Below, piece by piece: positions 26,786 through 34,797 of a stretch of DNA of 41,667 nucleotides (position 1 is the stretch's first letter; every line of letters begins with the position of its first letter). The stretch is from NCBI GenBank assembly GCA_024330185.1, contig JANDLV010000036.1, positions 1-41,667 of the forward strand, given 5' to 3'. A model generated the notes under the pieces. The model ran no database searches and had not been told where the DNA came from. It saw nothing but the letters and a program-made list of their open reading frames with translations. The stretch is from Candidatus Siliceabacter maunaloa (GTDB lineage: Bacteria; Actinomycetota; Thermoleophilia; Solirubrobacterales; Solirubrobacteraceae). The position numbers and the translations under genes were made by a program.

Positions 26786-27385
26786 GTGCGTGATCGGCGC
26801 TTGGTGACCAGGACGGCGGCGCTCCTCATGCTCGGGGGCCTGGCGGTCCACGAGTTGCGCTACGTGCTGGCCTTCGGCGACCAGGCGGACGCGGTCCTGG
26901 CCCACCATGGCCACGGCTACCTGGCGATGGCCGGTCCTCTGCTGGCCGTGCTGACCGCGGTGGTGCTGGCGGGAGGGCTTGTCGTGGCGGCTTCCAGGCC
27001 GGCGCTGCGCACGCCCGGGCTGCGGGTCGTGGTCCTCTGGCCGCTGGCCACCCTCGGACTCCTTGGGCTGTACTCCAGCCAGGAGCTGATCGAGGGTCTC
27101 GCCGCTCCGGGCCATCCGGCGGGCTGGGCCGGGGTGTTCGGTGCGGGCGGCTGGATCGCCATTCCATTGTCGCTGGTCTTCGGCGGGCTTGCCGCCGCCG
27201 CGGTACGTATCGCCGACCTGGCCGAGGACCGCGTGCGCGGACTCCTGCCCAGCCTGCCGTCCATCGCCGTCGCGACCGATTGCGCCGGGCGCCTGCTCGG
27301 GGAAGAGGACGTGGCCTCTACACGGCGAGCGGGCCTCGCCGACCATCTCGCCGGACGGGCTCCTCCGGTGGGCTGCGCTTCCTGA
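26786..27385 (+). CDS. Hypothetical polytopic membrane protein
   Basis: 199 residues from GTG 26786 with four hydrophobic segments (TRTAALLMLGGLAVHELRYVL, YLAMAGPLLAVLTAVVLAGGLVVAA, LWPLATLGLLGLYSSQELI, WIAIPLSLVFGGLAAAAV). His-containing loops (VHELRYVLAFGD, LAHHGHGYLAM) sit near the membrane and might bind metal or heme. The C-terminal ~55 residues are soluble and poorly conserved-looking. No family is recognised. It is divergent from the HupE-like gene and 66 nt upstream of the cupredoxin-like gene, so it may head the same operon. Confidence 0.7.
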   Translation: MRDRRLVTRTAALLMLGGLAVHELRYVLAFGDQADAVLAHHGHGYLAMAGPLLAVLTAVVLAGGLVVAASRPALRTPGLRVVVLWPLATLGLLGLYSSQELIEGLAAPGHPAGWAGVFGAGGWIAIPLSLVFGGLAAAAVRIADLAEDRVRGLLPSLPSIAVATDCAGRLLGEEDVASTRRAGLADHLAGRAPPVGCAS

Positions 27386-27451
27386 ACGCCAGCCCGTCCG
27401 GGCGCCTCGCGATCGGGGTGCCCCGCCCGTTCCACCGATGAAGGAGCAAGC

Positions 27452-27892
27452 ATGTCCACGCGCCAGCGCGTCGGGCTCGTGACGCTCGCGGTGACCGTGC
27501 TCGCCGTCGCCTTCGTGGCCCTGCGCCCCGCCGACGACGACGAGCGACCGGCTTCCGCGGCCACGCCCGCGCCCACCAGCCCCACCGCCACACCAGACAC
27601 CGACACGCCCACCGAGCCACCCACCGCCACCGAGCCTGCGCAACCCTCCGCCCCGCTGCTCACCGCCGATGGAACGCCGCGGTCCATCGAGGTCATCCAG
27701 GGCGAGGACGTCCGCTTCCGCGTGCGCTCCTCGGAAGGTGAGCGCCTCCACGTCCACGGCTACGACATCTTCCGCGAGCTCGCGCCCGAGAAGACCGTGG
27801 AGCTCAGCTTCCCCGCCGAGCTCGAGGGCATCTTCGAGATCGAGCTGGAGCGCTCGGGCACCCTGCTGGCCGAGCTGGAGGTCTACCCATGA
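27452..27892 (+). CDS. Membrane-anchored cupredoxin-like protein
   Basis: 146 residues. One N-terminal transmembrane anchor (VGLVTLAVTVLAVAFVAL), a Pro/Thr-rich spacer (PAPTSPTATPDTDTPTEPPTATEP), then a small beta-domain: SIEVIQGEDVRFRVRSSEGERLHVHGYDIFRELAPEKTVELSFPAELEGIFEIELERSG. The pattern HVHGYD plus a C-terminal EIEL strand resembles cupredoxin or EfeO-like domains, but the usual Cys copper ligand is missing, so metal binding by a classical type-1 site is unlikely. It overlaps the next gene by 4 nt (ATGA) and starts a run of coupled genes with a CtaG-type protein at its end. Confidence 0.75.
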   Translation: MSTRQRVGLVTLAVTVLAVAFVALRPADDDERPASAATPAPTSPTATPDTDTPTEPPTATEPAQPSAPLLTADGTPRSIEVIQGEDVRFRVRSSEGERLHVHGYDIFRELAPEKTVELSFPAELEGIFEIELERSGTLLAELEVYP

Positions 27893-29298
27893 TGCGACTC
27901 CCGCCCGTGGCCGTGGCCGTGGTCGCCGCGGCGCTGGCCTGGCCGACCGCCGCGCTGGCCCACGGCCTCGCCGGCCGCCAGGACCTTCCCATCCCGCGCT
28001 GGCTGTTCGTGTGGGGAGCCACCGTGGTGCTGATCATCTCCTTCGTCGGGCTGGCCGCCCTGTGGCGCAGCCCCCGGCTGGAGGACCAGGGCCTGCGCCG
28101 GGTGACCCCCATCCCGCGTGGCCTCGAGGCGATGTGCGGCGCCGTCGGGGTGGCGGTGTTCTGCCTGCTGATCTACGCGGGGCTCGCAGGCTCCCAGAGG
28201 CCGACCGAGAACGTGGTGCCGACGTTCGTGTACGTGCTGCTCTGGGTCGGCGTTCCCGTCCTGAGCGTCCTCCTCGGCGATGTGTTTCGCCCGTTCAACC
28301 CGTGGCGCGCTATCGGGCGTGGCGCCGGATGGCTCGGCGGTCGGCTGACCGGCGGGGCGGCGCCAGCGCCGCTGAGCTACCCCGAGCGCCTCGGGCGCTG
28401 GCCGGCCGTGATCGGCCTCGTCGCCTTCGGGTGGTTAGAGCTGGTGGCGGCCAACGGGGACGACCCCGGCACGATGGCGGTGCTCGCCCTCGTCTACGCC
28501 GCGGTCCAGCTGGTGGGAATGACGCTCTTCGGCGTCGAGCGCTGGCTCGAGCGCGGCGACGCCTTCGCCGTGTACTTCGGCCTGTTCGCCCGGATGGCGC
28601 CGGTGACGGTGGACGACGGCCACCTCGCCTTGCGCCGTCCCCTGAGCGGGCTGTCGCAGGAGCGCTGGCTGCCGGGCACGGTCGCACTGTTGTGCGCGGC
28701 GATCGGCATCACCGCCTTTGACGGCGTGGCCGAGGGCCCGGTGTGGCTGGGCGCCGTGGAACCGTTGCAGACGATCTTCGAAAGCCTGGGGTTCGCCGTC
28801 GACACGGCGCTCACGCTCACGTTCACCATCGGGCTGATCGTCTCGGTGCTCCTCGTGGGCGTCGTGTACTGGATCGGTGTGCTGGGCATGCGCACGGCGG
28901 CCGGTGCCGCATCCGCGCGGCGGCTCGGTCGCAGCTTCGTCGTGTCGCTGGTGCCCATCGCGTTCGCCTACGTCCTGGCTCACTACTTCTCGCTGCTGGT
29001 CTTCCAAGGCCAGGCGACGGCCTATCTCGCCTCCGACCCGCTGGGCACCGGGGCGAACCTGTTCGGGACCGCCTCGGCCACCATCGACTACACGGTGTTA
29101 TCGGCCAACGCGGTTTGGTACTTCCAGGTCGGTGCCCTGGTCATCGGACACGCCGCCGGTCTCGCGGTCGCCCACGACCGGGCACTCGTCCTCTTCGGCG
29201 ACGGCAGGCAGGCGACCCGCTCCCAGACCTGGATGCTCGCCGTCATGATCGCCTTCACCTGCCTGGGCCTGTTCCTGCTCTCCGCGGGTAACGCATGA
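27889..29298 (+). CDS. Large polytopic membrane protein (often annotated fenitrothion hydrolase-like)
   Basis: 469 residues with a signal-like first helix ending AHGLAGRQDLPIP and about ten further hydrophobic helices. Motifs include VLLGDVFRPFNPWRAIGR, YPERLGRWPAVIGLVAFGWLEL and AYVLAHYFSLLVFQGQ. Homologues in actinobacteria lie beside cupredoxin-like and CtaG genes and are commonly labelled 'fenitrothion hydrolase', a name I do not think describes the function. A role in copper or respiratory-chain assembly is suggested by the neighbours only. It overlaps genes on both sides by 4 nt. Confidence 0.75.
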   Translation: MMRLPPVAVAVVAAALAWPTAALAHGLAGRQDLPIPRWLFVWGATVVLIISFVGLAALWRSPRLEDQGLRRVTPIPRGLEAMCGAVGVAVFCLLIYAGLAGSQRPTENVVPTFVYVLLWVGVPVLSVLLGDVFRPFNPWRAIGRGAGWLGGRLTGGAAPAPLSYPERLGRWPAVIGLVAFGWLELVAANGDDPGTMAVLALVYAAVQLVGMTLFGVERWLERGDAFAVYFGLFARMAPVTVDDGHLALRRPLSGLSQERWLPGTVALLCAAIGITAFDGVAEGPVWLGAVEPLQTIFESLGFAVDTALTLTFTIGLIVSVLLVGVVYWIGVLGMRTAAGAASARRLGRSFVVSLVPIAFAYVLAHYFSLLVFQGQATAYLASDPLGTGANLFGTASATIDYTVLSANAVWYFQVGALVIGHAAGLAVAHDRALVLFGDGRQATRSQTWMLAVMIAFTCLGLFLLSAGNA

Positions 29299-29462
29299 CG
29301 CCGCAGCTCGCCCACAGCGGCCACTGGCTCGCTCAGGTGGCGTACGTCGCTCCGGTGACCGGCTACCTGATCTTCCTCGCCGTCCGGGGCTGGCGCGACC
29401 GCCGCCGTGGACGAGGCCCGCGCTCCGAGCGGGAGCCGGTGGACGACGAGACGCAGACATGA
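29295..29462 (+). CDS. Short single-helix membrane protein (55 aa)
   Basis: ATG 29295 overlaps the preceding stop (ATGA), and its own TGA at 29460-29462 overlaps the next ATG at 29459 (ATGA). The product begins MTPQLAHSGHWLAQVAYVAP, continues with one helix (VTGYLIFLAVRGW) and ends in a highly charged tail (RDRRRGRGPRSEREPVDDETQT). The perfect stop-start couplings on both sides are strong support despite its size. Positive-inside rule places the tail in the cytoplasm. Likely an accessory subunit of the neighbouring membrane proteins; no function known. Confidence 0.75.
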   Translation: MTPQLAHSGHWLAQVAYVAPVTGYLIFLAVRGWRDRRRGRGPRSEREPVDDETQT

Positions 29463-30373
29463 CAGCCTGGACTGCGAAGCCTCCGCAGTCGCCGCTGACT
29501 CGCCGCGGCGATGGCCGGATCGCCCTGGTCGCGGTGGCGATCGTCGCTGCCGCAACGGGCTACCTGCTGCACCACCTGCCCGCCATGGCAGGCCACGCCG
29601 TGGAGATCGTGGCGTTCGCCGTGATCACGGCGGCGGCGCTCGCCGCTGCCCCTGCCGTCGTGGCCCATGGCCGGCGTCACGCGCCGCTGCCGCGCGTCAT
29701 CGCGCCCGGCAAGGCCTGCGCCGCGGTGGAGTCGGCCCGCGGCGAGCACGTCGACTTCATGGCCGCCCTGCACGCTCACACCCTCGACCACGGCTTCTTC
29801 GTGGCCCTCGGGCCCCGATTCCTACGCGACTACTACCGCTCCTACAGCGACTCGCCCCACGCCGTGGCGCTTCTGGCCACGCTCGGGGACGACCCCGTCG
29901 GAGCGCTCGTGGGCACCGTCCACCCGCGCGCCCACAAGCGCTGGGTGGTGCGCCGGCGAGGACCGCGGCTCCTGCTGGTGGGTGCCGTTGCCCTGCTCGG
30001 ACGTCCCCGCCTTGCGCTGCGCTTTGCTCGCACCCGGTCGCGGCGCTACACGCAGGCACTGCTCGACCACCGCCGCACCACGCCGCGGGCACCGGGTGCT
30101 CACGACGAGGACGCGACCGCCGTGCTCAACCACGTGGCCGTCCTCGACGGAGCGCGCGGCACCGGTGCGGGCACCACGCTGGTCCACGCGTTCGAGGACC
30201 GGGCCCGTTCGCACGGGGCGTGCCGAGCGGTGCTGGTCACCCGCAGCGGGTCCGAGGGCGCCGGCCCCTTCTACGAGCGACTCGGGTGGCGGCGCACGGA
30301 CGACCAGCGCACCGTGGATGGCCTGCCCATGACTCACTACGCGCGAAGGCTGGATCGAGGAAGCACAGCGTGA
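29459..30373 (+). CDS. Membrane-anchored GNAT acetyltransferase
   Basis: 304 residues. Two N-terminal transmembrane helices (IALVAVAIVAAATGYLLHHLPAM, AVEIVAFAVITAAALAAAPAVVAHG) precede a GNAT domain: FMAALHAHTLDHGFFVALGP at the start, AVLNHVAVLDGARGTGAGTTLVHAFEDRARSHG with the acetyl-CoA P-loop RGTGAGTTL, and AGPFYERLGWRRTDDQR at the end. A GNAT domain on a membrane anchor is unusual, and its substrate is probably at the membrane surface. It is coupled to the upstream 55-aa gene by ATGA and followed after 40 nt by ctaG. Confidence 0.82.
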   Translation: MTAWTAKPPQSPLTRRGDGRIALVAVAIVAAATGYLLHHLPAMAGHAVEIVAFAVITAAALAAAPAVVAHGRRHAPLPRVIAPGKACAAVESARGEHVDFMAALHAHTLDHGFFVALGPRFLRDYYRSYSDSPHAVALLATLGDDPVGALVGTVHPRAHKRWVVRRRGPRLLLVGAVALLGRPRLALRFARTRSRRYTQALLDHRRTTPRAPGAHDEDATAVLNHVAVLDGARGTGAGTTLVHAFEDRARSHGACRAVLVTRSGSEGAGPFYERLGWRRTDDQRTVDGLPMTHYARRLDRGSTA

Positions 30374-30413
30374 GTCCACGACTGCACGCCATGGTCGTCG
30401 TGGCCGCTTTCGG

Positions 30414-31321
30414 ATGATCGCCGTCGCCCAACGCTGGGCCTGGGACATCCAGCCCCTGACGCTGGCCGCCGAGGTGGCCCCGCTCCTGGTGGTCGCGCTC
30501 GCCTATCAGCGCCGCTGCCGCACCCTCGCGCAGCAAGAGCGACGGGTTGCGCGGTGGCGCCAACGCAGCTTCTACGGCGGGCTGGTGCTGATCCTGCTGG
30601 CCGTCGCAAGCCCCTCGCCCACGTCTCCGAGCAGCTGTTCTCCGCGCACATGGTGCAGCACATCCTGCTGGGGGACCTCGGCGCTCTCGGGCTCGTCCTC
30701 GGTCTCACCGGCCCCCTACTGGCCCCTGTGCTGCGCCCTCGCATGGCCCGCGTCGTCCGCCCGCTTGCCCATCCGGCTCTCGCGCTCCCCCTGTGGATGG
30801 TCAATCTCTACGGCTGGCATCTCTCAGCGCTGTACCAGGCCTCGCTCGAGCACCCGGTCGTGCACGCGCTCATGCACGCGGGCTTCGTGGGCCTTGGCAT
30901 CGCCATGTGGATGCCCCTGTTCGGCCCGCTGCCCACCCCACGTTGGTTCACCGACTGGGTCATGCTCCTCTACGTCTTCGTGGTCCGCCTCGCCGGAGCC
31001 CTCCTGGCCAACTTCTTCATCTGGACCCAGAGCGCCGTCTATCCCGACTACGCCGAGGGCCAGCGGCTCTGGGCCATAGAGCCCCTGGCCGACCAAGGGC
31101 TGGCCGGGGGCATCCTGATGATCGAGGGAAGCGTCGTCACGCTCGGCGCGCTGCTGTGGCTCTTCCTCCGTGCAGCTCAGCGCCAGGAGGACACCCAGCA
31201 GCTCCTGGACTTCGCCGCTGACCACGACATCGAGCTCAGCCCAGAGCGCGCCGCGCGAGCCGTGCACGCGGGCCGAGCGGATGCCCTTCGCGCTCGGCTC
31301 GCAGATCCCGAGCGACAGTGA
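30414..31321 (+). pseudogene. ctaG: CtaG-like cytochrome oxidase assembly protein, interrupted by a one-base frameshift
   Basis: The caa3-type CtaG family (about 300 residues, seven helices, with a His-rich core) is split over two frames. ATG 30414 reads QRWAWDIQPLTLAAEVAPLL to RQRSFYGGLVLILLAVASP. From about 30610 homology continues in the +2 frame: LAHVSEQLFSAHMVQHILLGDLGAL, PLWMVNLYGWHLSALYQASL, HPVVHALMHAGFVGLGIAMWMPLFGPLP, and so on to 31321. The junction lies in a CCCC run near 30611-30614, and adding one base restores a continuous protein of about 302 residues with every family motif. Nothing else is missing, so a sequence error or a recent mutation are equally plausible. Confidence 0.82.
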
Positions 31322-31383
31322 GACGTTCCTCGGGGTCGCGAGATCGCGCAGATGCGCAGATGCGCGCTCGATGGAACGGCAGT

Positions 31384-32787
31384 TCACTTGCCGCGAGCGC
31401 GCCGAGTTCGCGTGGTGGGCCAGCGCGGATGGTGGAGGTCGATGTGGACGGTGTGCGCGTGGACTTGGTGGGGGTGGCGGTGGGGGTGGGAGTGTGCGTG
31501 GGCGCCCGCGGCCTCGCCGGGCGGGTGATCGTGGCGGTGGTGGTCGTCGTGCACGTGTGTGTGGTCGTGCTCGTGGGGCTCGTGCGTGTGCTCCATCACG
31601 TCGGCCTCGTGGGCCGGCCAGGCTCGTGTCGCGACGAGCAGCGCCACGGCGGCCACCGCGCCCAGCAGCGCGGAGGTCACGGGGAGACCCAGCGCGACCC
31701 CCACGAGCCCGGCGAACGGGTAGGTGACAAGCCAGCAGGCGTGCGAGAGCGAGAACTGCGCCGCGAACAGCGCGGGCCGGTCCGTAGAGCCGGCCGACCG
31801 CTGCAGCAGTCGGCCGGCGGGGGTCTGCACGAGCGACAGGCCGACGCCCAGCACGAACCAGACGGCGAGCAATGCACCGAAGCTCGGCGTCAGCGCACCC
31901 AGCGCGAGCCCGGCGCCGATCAGCCCTCCGCCGGTGAGCATGACGGGACGGTCGTTCACCCGGTCAAGCACCGCGGGCAAGGCAAGCGCGGCGATCATCG
32001 CCCCGGCGCCCGAGGCCCCGAACGCCACGGCCACCTCGCTGCCGCCGCGCCCGAACAGGTCCCGCACGTAGACCACCGTGTTGACGATGATCATCGCGCT
32101 GGCGGCGGCCACGGCGAGGTTCAACGCCAGCAGTCCGCGTAGCCGGGGGGTGGCGAGGTAGGCGCGCGTTCCGAAGGTCAGCTTTGCGAGCGGGCCTCCC
32201 GTCCTCTCGGACGCCGCAGCGTGAGGGAGCGTCACCGAGATCACCAGCAGCGCAGAGATCAGGAACCCTGCGCCGTTGGCCACGAACAGTCCGTCGTAGC
32301 TGATCACCGCCAGAGCCAGCGCGGCCAGCGCCGGGCTGAGCAGGTTCTCCAGCTCGTACGCCAGCCGCGACAACGACAACGCGCGGGTGTAGGACTGCTC
32401 GTCTTCCAGGATGTCGGGGATGGTCGCCTGGAAGGTCGGCGTGAAGCCGGCCGAGCAGGCGTTGAGGACGAAGATCAGCACGTAGACCTGCCAGACCTGG
32501 TCGACGAAGGGCATCAGGAGCACCACGCCGGCTCGCAGCAGATCGAGCGAGACCAGAAGGGGCCTACGCGGAAGGCGGTGGGCGAAGCTGGTGATGATCG
32601 GCGAGACCACCACGTAGGCCACCATCTTCAGGGCCAGCGCGATGCCGATCACAGCCCCCGCGTTGTCGCCCGCGAGGTCGTAGGCCAGCAGGGTGAGAGC
32701 GACCGTGGTCAGGCCCGTGCCGATCAGCGCGACGACCTGCGCTGCGAACAGCCGGCGATAGGTCGCATGCGCGAGGGGGCTCAGCAT
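31384..32787 (-). CDS. MFS exporter with His-rich C-terminus, NreB-like
   Basis: 467 residues. Twelve helices of the MFS type, with signature segments FAAQVVALIGTGLTTVALTLLAYDLAG and SFAHRLPRRPLLVSLDLLRAG. After the last helix (LLGAVAAVALLVATRAWP) comes a ~75-residue cytoplasmic tail containing about 23 His, for example HTHEPHEHDHTHVHDDHHRH and HAHSHPHRHPH. NreB nickel exporters have this same arrangement (12 helices plus a His-rich tail), so nickel or cobalt export is the best guess, with zinc possible. It lies 10 nt downstream of the P1B ATPase gene, in the same operon. Confidence 0.88.
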   Translation of the reverse strand: MLSPLAHATYRRLFAAQVVALIGTGLTTVALTLLAYDLAGDNAGAVIGIALALKMVAYVVVSPIITSFAHRLPRRPLLVSLDLLRAGVVLLMPFVDQVWQVYVLIFVLNACSAGFTPTFQATIPDILEDEQSYTRALSLSRLAYELENLLSPALAALALAVISYDGLFVANGAGFLISALLVISVTLPHAAASERTGGPLAKLTFGTRAYLATPRLRGLLALNLAVAAASAMIIVNTVVYVRDLFGRGGSEVAVAFGASGAGAMIAALALPAVLDRVNDRPVMLTGGGLIGAGLALGALTPSFGALLAVWFVLGVGLSLVQTPAGRLLQRSAGSTDRPALFAAQFSLSHACWLVTYPFAGLVGVALGLPVTSALLGAVAAVALLVATRAWPAHEADVMEHTHEPHEHDHTHVHDDHHRHDHPPGEAAGAHAHSHPHRHPHQVHAHTVHIDLHHPRWPTTRTRRARGK

Positions 32788-32797
32788 GCCGGTCGCG

Positions 32798-34603
32798 TCA
32801 GGTCGCGCGGCGACGGATGAGTCTGGCGGAGTTGGCGATGACCGGGATGGAGGACAGCTCGTGCAGCAGCGCGCCGGTGACCGGTGTGAGGATGCCGGGA
32901 ATGGTCAGTCCGACCGCGATGCCCAGCACGCCGAGCGAGAAGACGAGGTTCTGGCGTATGGCCTTCAGGGCGGCGCGGGAGAGGCCGAGCAGGTGGGGGA
33001 GGCGCGCGAGCTCGTCGGCGAGCAGGCTCACGTCGGCGGTTTCGATGGCCAGGTCGGTGCCCCCGCCGCCCATTGCCACGCCGACGTCGGCGACTGCGAG
33101 CGCGGGGCCGTCGTTGACGCCGTCGCCGACGAAGGCCACCCGCCGCCCCTCGGCCTGGAGCCCGCGCACGATCTCGGCCTTCTGGGCAGGCAGCACCTCG
33201 GCGTGGACCTCGGCGATCCCGAGCTGGGCCGCGATGCGCTGCGCGGTGGCCCGGTTGTCGCCGGTGATCAGCACGGTGCGCACCGCGAGCTCGGCGAGGC
33301 GGGCGATGACCGTCTCGGCATCGGGACGCAGCCCGTCCTGGAGGACGAGCAGGCCCGCGGGCCGCTCGTCCACGGCCACGGCGACCACGGTGGCGCCGGG
33401 CGCGGCAAGCTCGTCGGCCCGGGCGCGCAGCCGCGCGTCGAGCCCTATGCCCTGCTCGGCCAGCAGTTCCGGGCGGCCGACGACGATGCTCCGGCCGCCA
33501 CTTTGTGCGCGCACGCCGAGCCCGGGCAGGGCGTCGAAGTCCTCAGGCTCCGCGACGGTCAGCTCGCGCGCTCGGGCGCCGCGAACGATGGCCTGGCCCA
33601 GCGGGTGCTCGGAGAACGTCTCGGCGCTCGCCGCGTGGCGCAGCAGCTCAGTGTCGGCGAGCCCGTCGAGGACCACGGTCTGCACGAGCCGCGGCTCGCC
33701 GAGGGTGAGCGTGCCGGTCTTGTCGAAGCAGACGGTGTCCACCTTCTCGAGGGCCTCGATCGTGGCCCCCTTCTTGACCAGGCTCCCGCGGAGCGCTGCG
33801 TTGCCGATCGAGGCGACCAGCGCCGTCGGGGTGGCGAGCACCATCACGCAGGGGCAGAAGACGATGAGCATCGTGATCGCACGGGTGGGTTCGCCGGTGA
33901 CCTGCCAGAGCACGAACGCGAGCACGAGCGCAACCGGGGTGTAGAGCTTTGCGTAGCGGTCCAGCACGCGCTCTATCGGTGCCTTGGACTGCTGGGCGTC
34001 CTCGACCATCCGGCGGATCCGCCCCAGGGTCGTCTGTGCCCCGACCTTCGTGGCGCGGACCTCCAGCGTGCCCAGCGACGCGAGCGTGCCGGCGAACACG
34101 CCGTCGCCGGGACCGCGCTCGACGGGCATGCTCTCACCCGTGATCGCCGCCTGGTCGACCGAGGCGTTGCCGGCCACGACCTCACCATCGACCGCGATGC
34201 GCTCGCCGGGGCGCACACGCAGCACGTCGCCCACGAGCACCTCCTCCAGCGCGACGGCCCGTTCGCTTCCGTCGCGGCGCACGAGCACCCGGTCGGGCAG
34301 CAGGCCCGCCAGCGCGTCCAGGGCGCGGTCGGCCCGCGCGGCGACGAACTCCTCCAGCAGCCCGCCGGCGAGCAGCAGCACCGCGACGACCGCCGCGGCC
34401 GAGTACTGCTCGATCGCGATCGCCGCGATCGTCGCGAAGCTGACCGGGATGTCGGCGGTGAAGTCGCGCTCGCGGATCCCTTGGATCGCCGACCACCAGA
34501 TGTACGCCGAGCCCACCAACGCGGAGGCCAGGTAGGGCAGCGAACCGGTGTCGGCGGGGTCCTCGCTGGCGATCACGCCGCCGGGTCGATCGATGACCGC
34601 CAC
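32798..34603 (-). CDS. P1B-type heavy-metal-translocating ATPase, N-terminus uncertain
   Basis: 601 residues from GTG 34603. Actuator motif ITGESMPVERG, metal-binding CPC in FCPCVMVLATPTALVAS, phosphorylation site CFDKTGTLTLGEP, EHPLG (HP motif), GDNRAT and VGDGVNDGPALAVADVGVAMG are complete. The last helices carry HELSSIP instead of typical Zn/Cd (DxG) or Co (HEGGT) signatures, so specificity is open. Membrane coding continues in frame upstream (SFSGRYREFLLAPGTLFTLAAFLILI) back to about 34740 with CATCARG, but there is no ATG/GTG/TTG; only GTG 34709 exists, one frame off. Either the start is non-canonical or a one-base error lies near 34690. No heavy-metal-binding N-terminal domain is seen. 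Confidence 0.88.
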   Translation of the reverse strand: MAVIDRPGGVIASEDPADTGSLPYLASALVGSAYIWWSAIQGIRERDFTADIPVSFATIAAIAIEQYSAAAVVAVLLLAGGLLEEFVAARADRALDALAGLLPDRVLVRRDGSERAVALEEVLVGDVLRVRPGERIAVDGEVVAGNASVDQAAITGESMPVERGPGDGVFAGTLASLGTLEVRATKVGAQTTLGRIRRMVEDAQQSKAPIERVLDRYAKLYTPVALVLAFVLWQVTGEPTRAITMLIVFCPCVMVLATPTALVASIGNAALRGSLVKKGATIEALEKVDTVCFDKTGTLTLGEPRLVQTVVLDGLADTELLRHAASAETFSEHPLGQAIVRGARARELTVAEPEDFDALPGLGVRAQSGGRSIVVGRPELLAEQGIGLDARLRARADELAAPGATVVAVAVDERPAGLLVLQDGLRPDAETVIARLAELAVRTVLITGDNRATAQRIAAQLGIAEVHAEVLPAQKAEIVRGLQAEGRRVAFVGDGVNDGPALAVADVGVAMGGGGTDLAIETADVSLLADELARLPHLLGLSRAALKAIRQNLVFSLGVLGIAVGLTIPGILTPVTGALLHELSSIPVIANSARLIRRRAT

Positions 34604-34746
34604 GATGAGGATCAGGAAGGCGGCCAGCGTGAACAGCGTCCCCGGCGCGAGCAGGAACTCGCGGTAGCGCCCGGAGAAGCTGCGCGCCCCGCGCGCGCAG
34701 GTCGCACACGCGGCTCCGACCCGGGTGAGGGCAGTGACGTGACTAA

Positions 34747-34760
34747 TGAGCGTCCGTTCA
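34747..34760. promoter_or_regulatory. Candidate SmtB/CzrA-type operator TGAGCGTCCGTTCA
   Basis: The 14-mer TGAGCGTCCGTTCA at 34747-34760 is an imperfect palindrome (TGARCG-N2-CGYTCA). The SmtB/CzrA subfamily binds sites with a TGAA-N6-TTCA-type core. It is placed between the divergent arsR (start 34798) and the P1B ATPase, just upstream of the arsR -10 at 34785-34790, where a repressor could control both. On the minus strand TTGAAC (34756-34761) could serve as the -35 of the ATPase. Confidence 0.5.
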
Positions 34761-34784
34761 AGCTAGCAGCTCAGCCGATCAGGC

Positions 34785-34790
34785 TAGGAT
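34785..34790 (+). promoter_or_regulatory. -10 element (TAGGAT) of arsR, transcript probably leaderless
   Basis: TAGGAT at 34785-34790 ends 7 nt before the arsR ATG (34798), so the predicted transcription start is at the initiation codon. No Shine-Dalgarno is visible (TTCCGGC before ATG), consistent with a leaderless message. Confidence 0.45.
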
Positions 34791-34797
34791 TTCCGGC

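Noticed and set aside
30609-30614. Programmed ribosomal frameshifting in ctaG
   Set aside because: No slippery heptamer, no strong downstream structure I can see, and CtaG is not known to use recoding; a one-base error or mutation is simpler.
31346-31361. GCGCAGAT tandem repeat as a functional element
   Set aside because: Only two 8-bp copies in the gap between ctaG and the exporter gene; no further context, so chance is likely.
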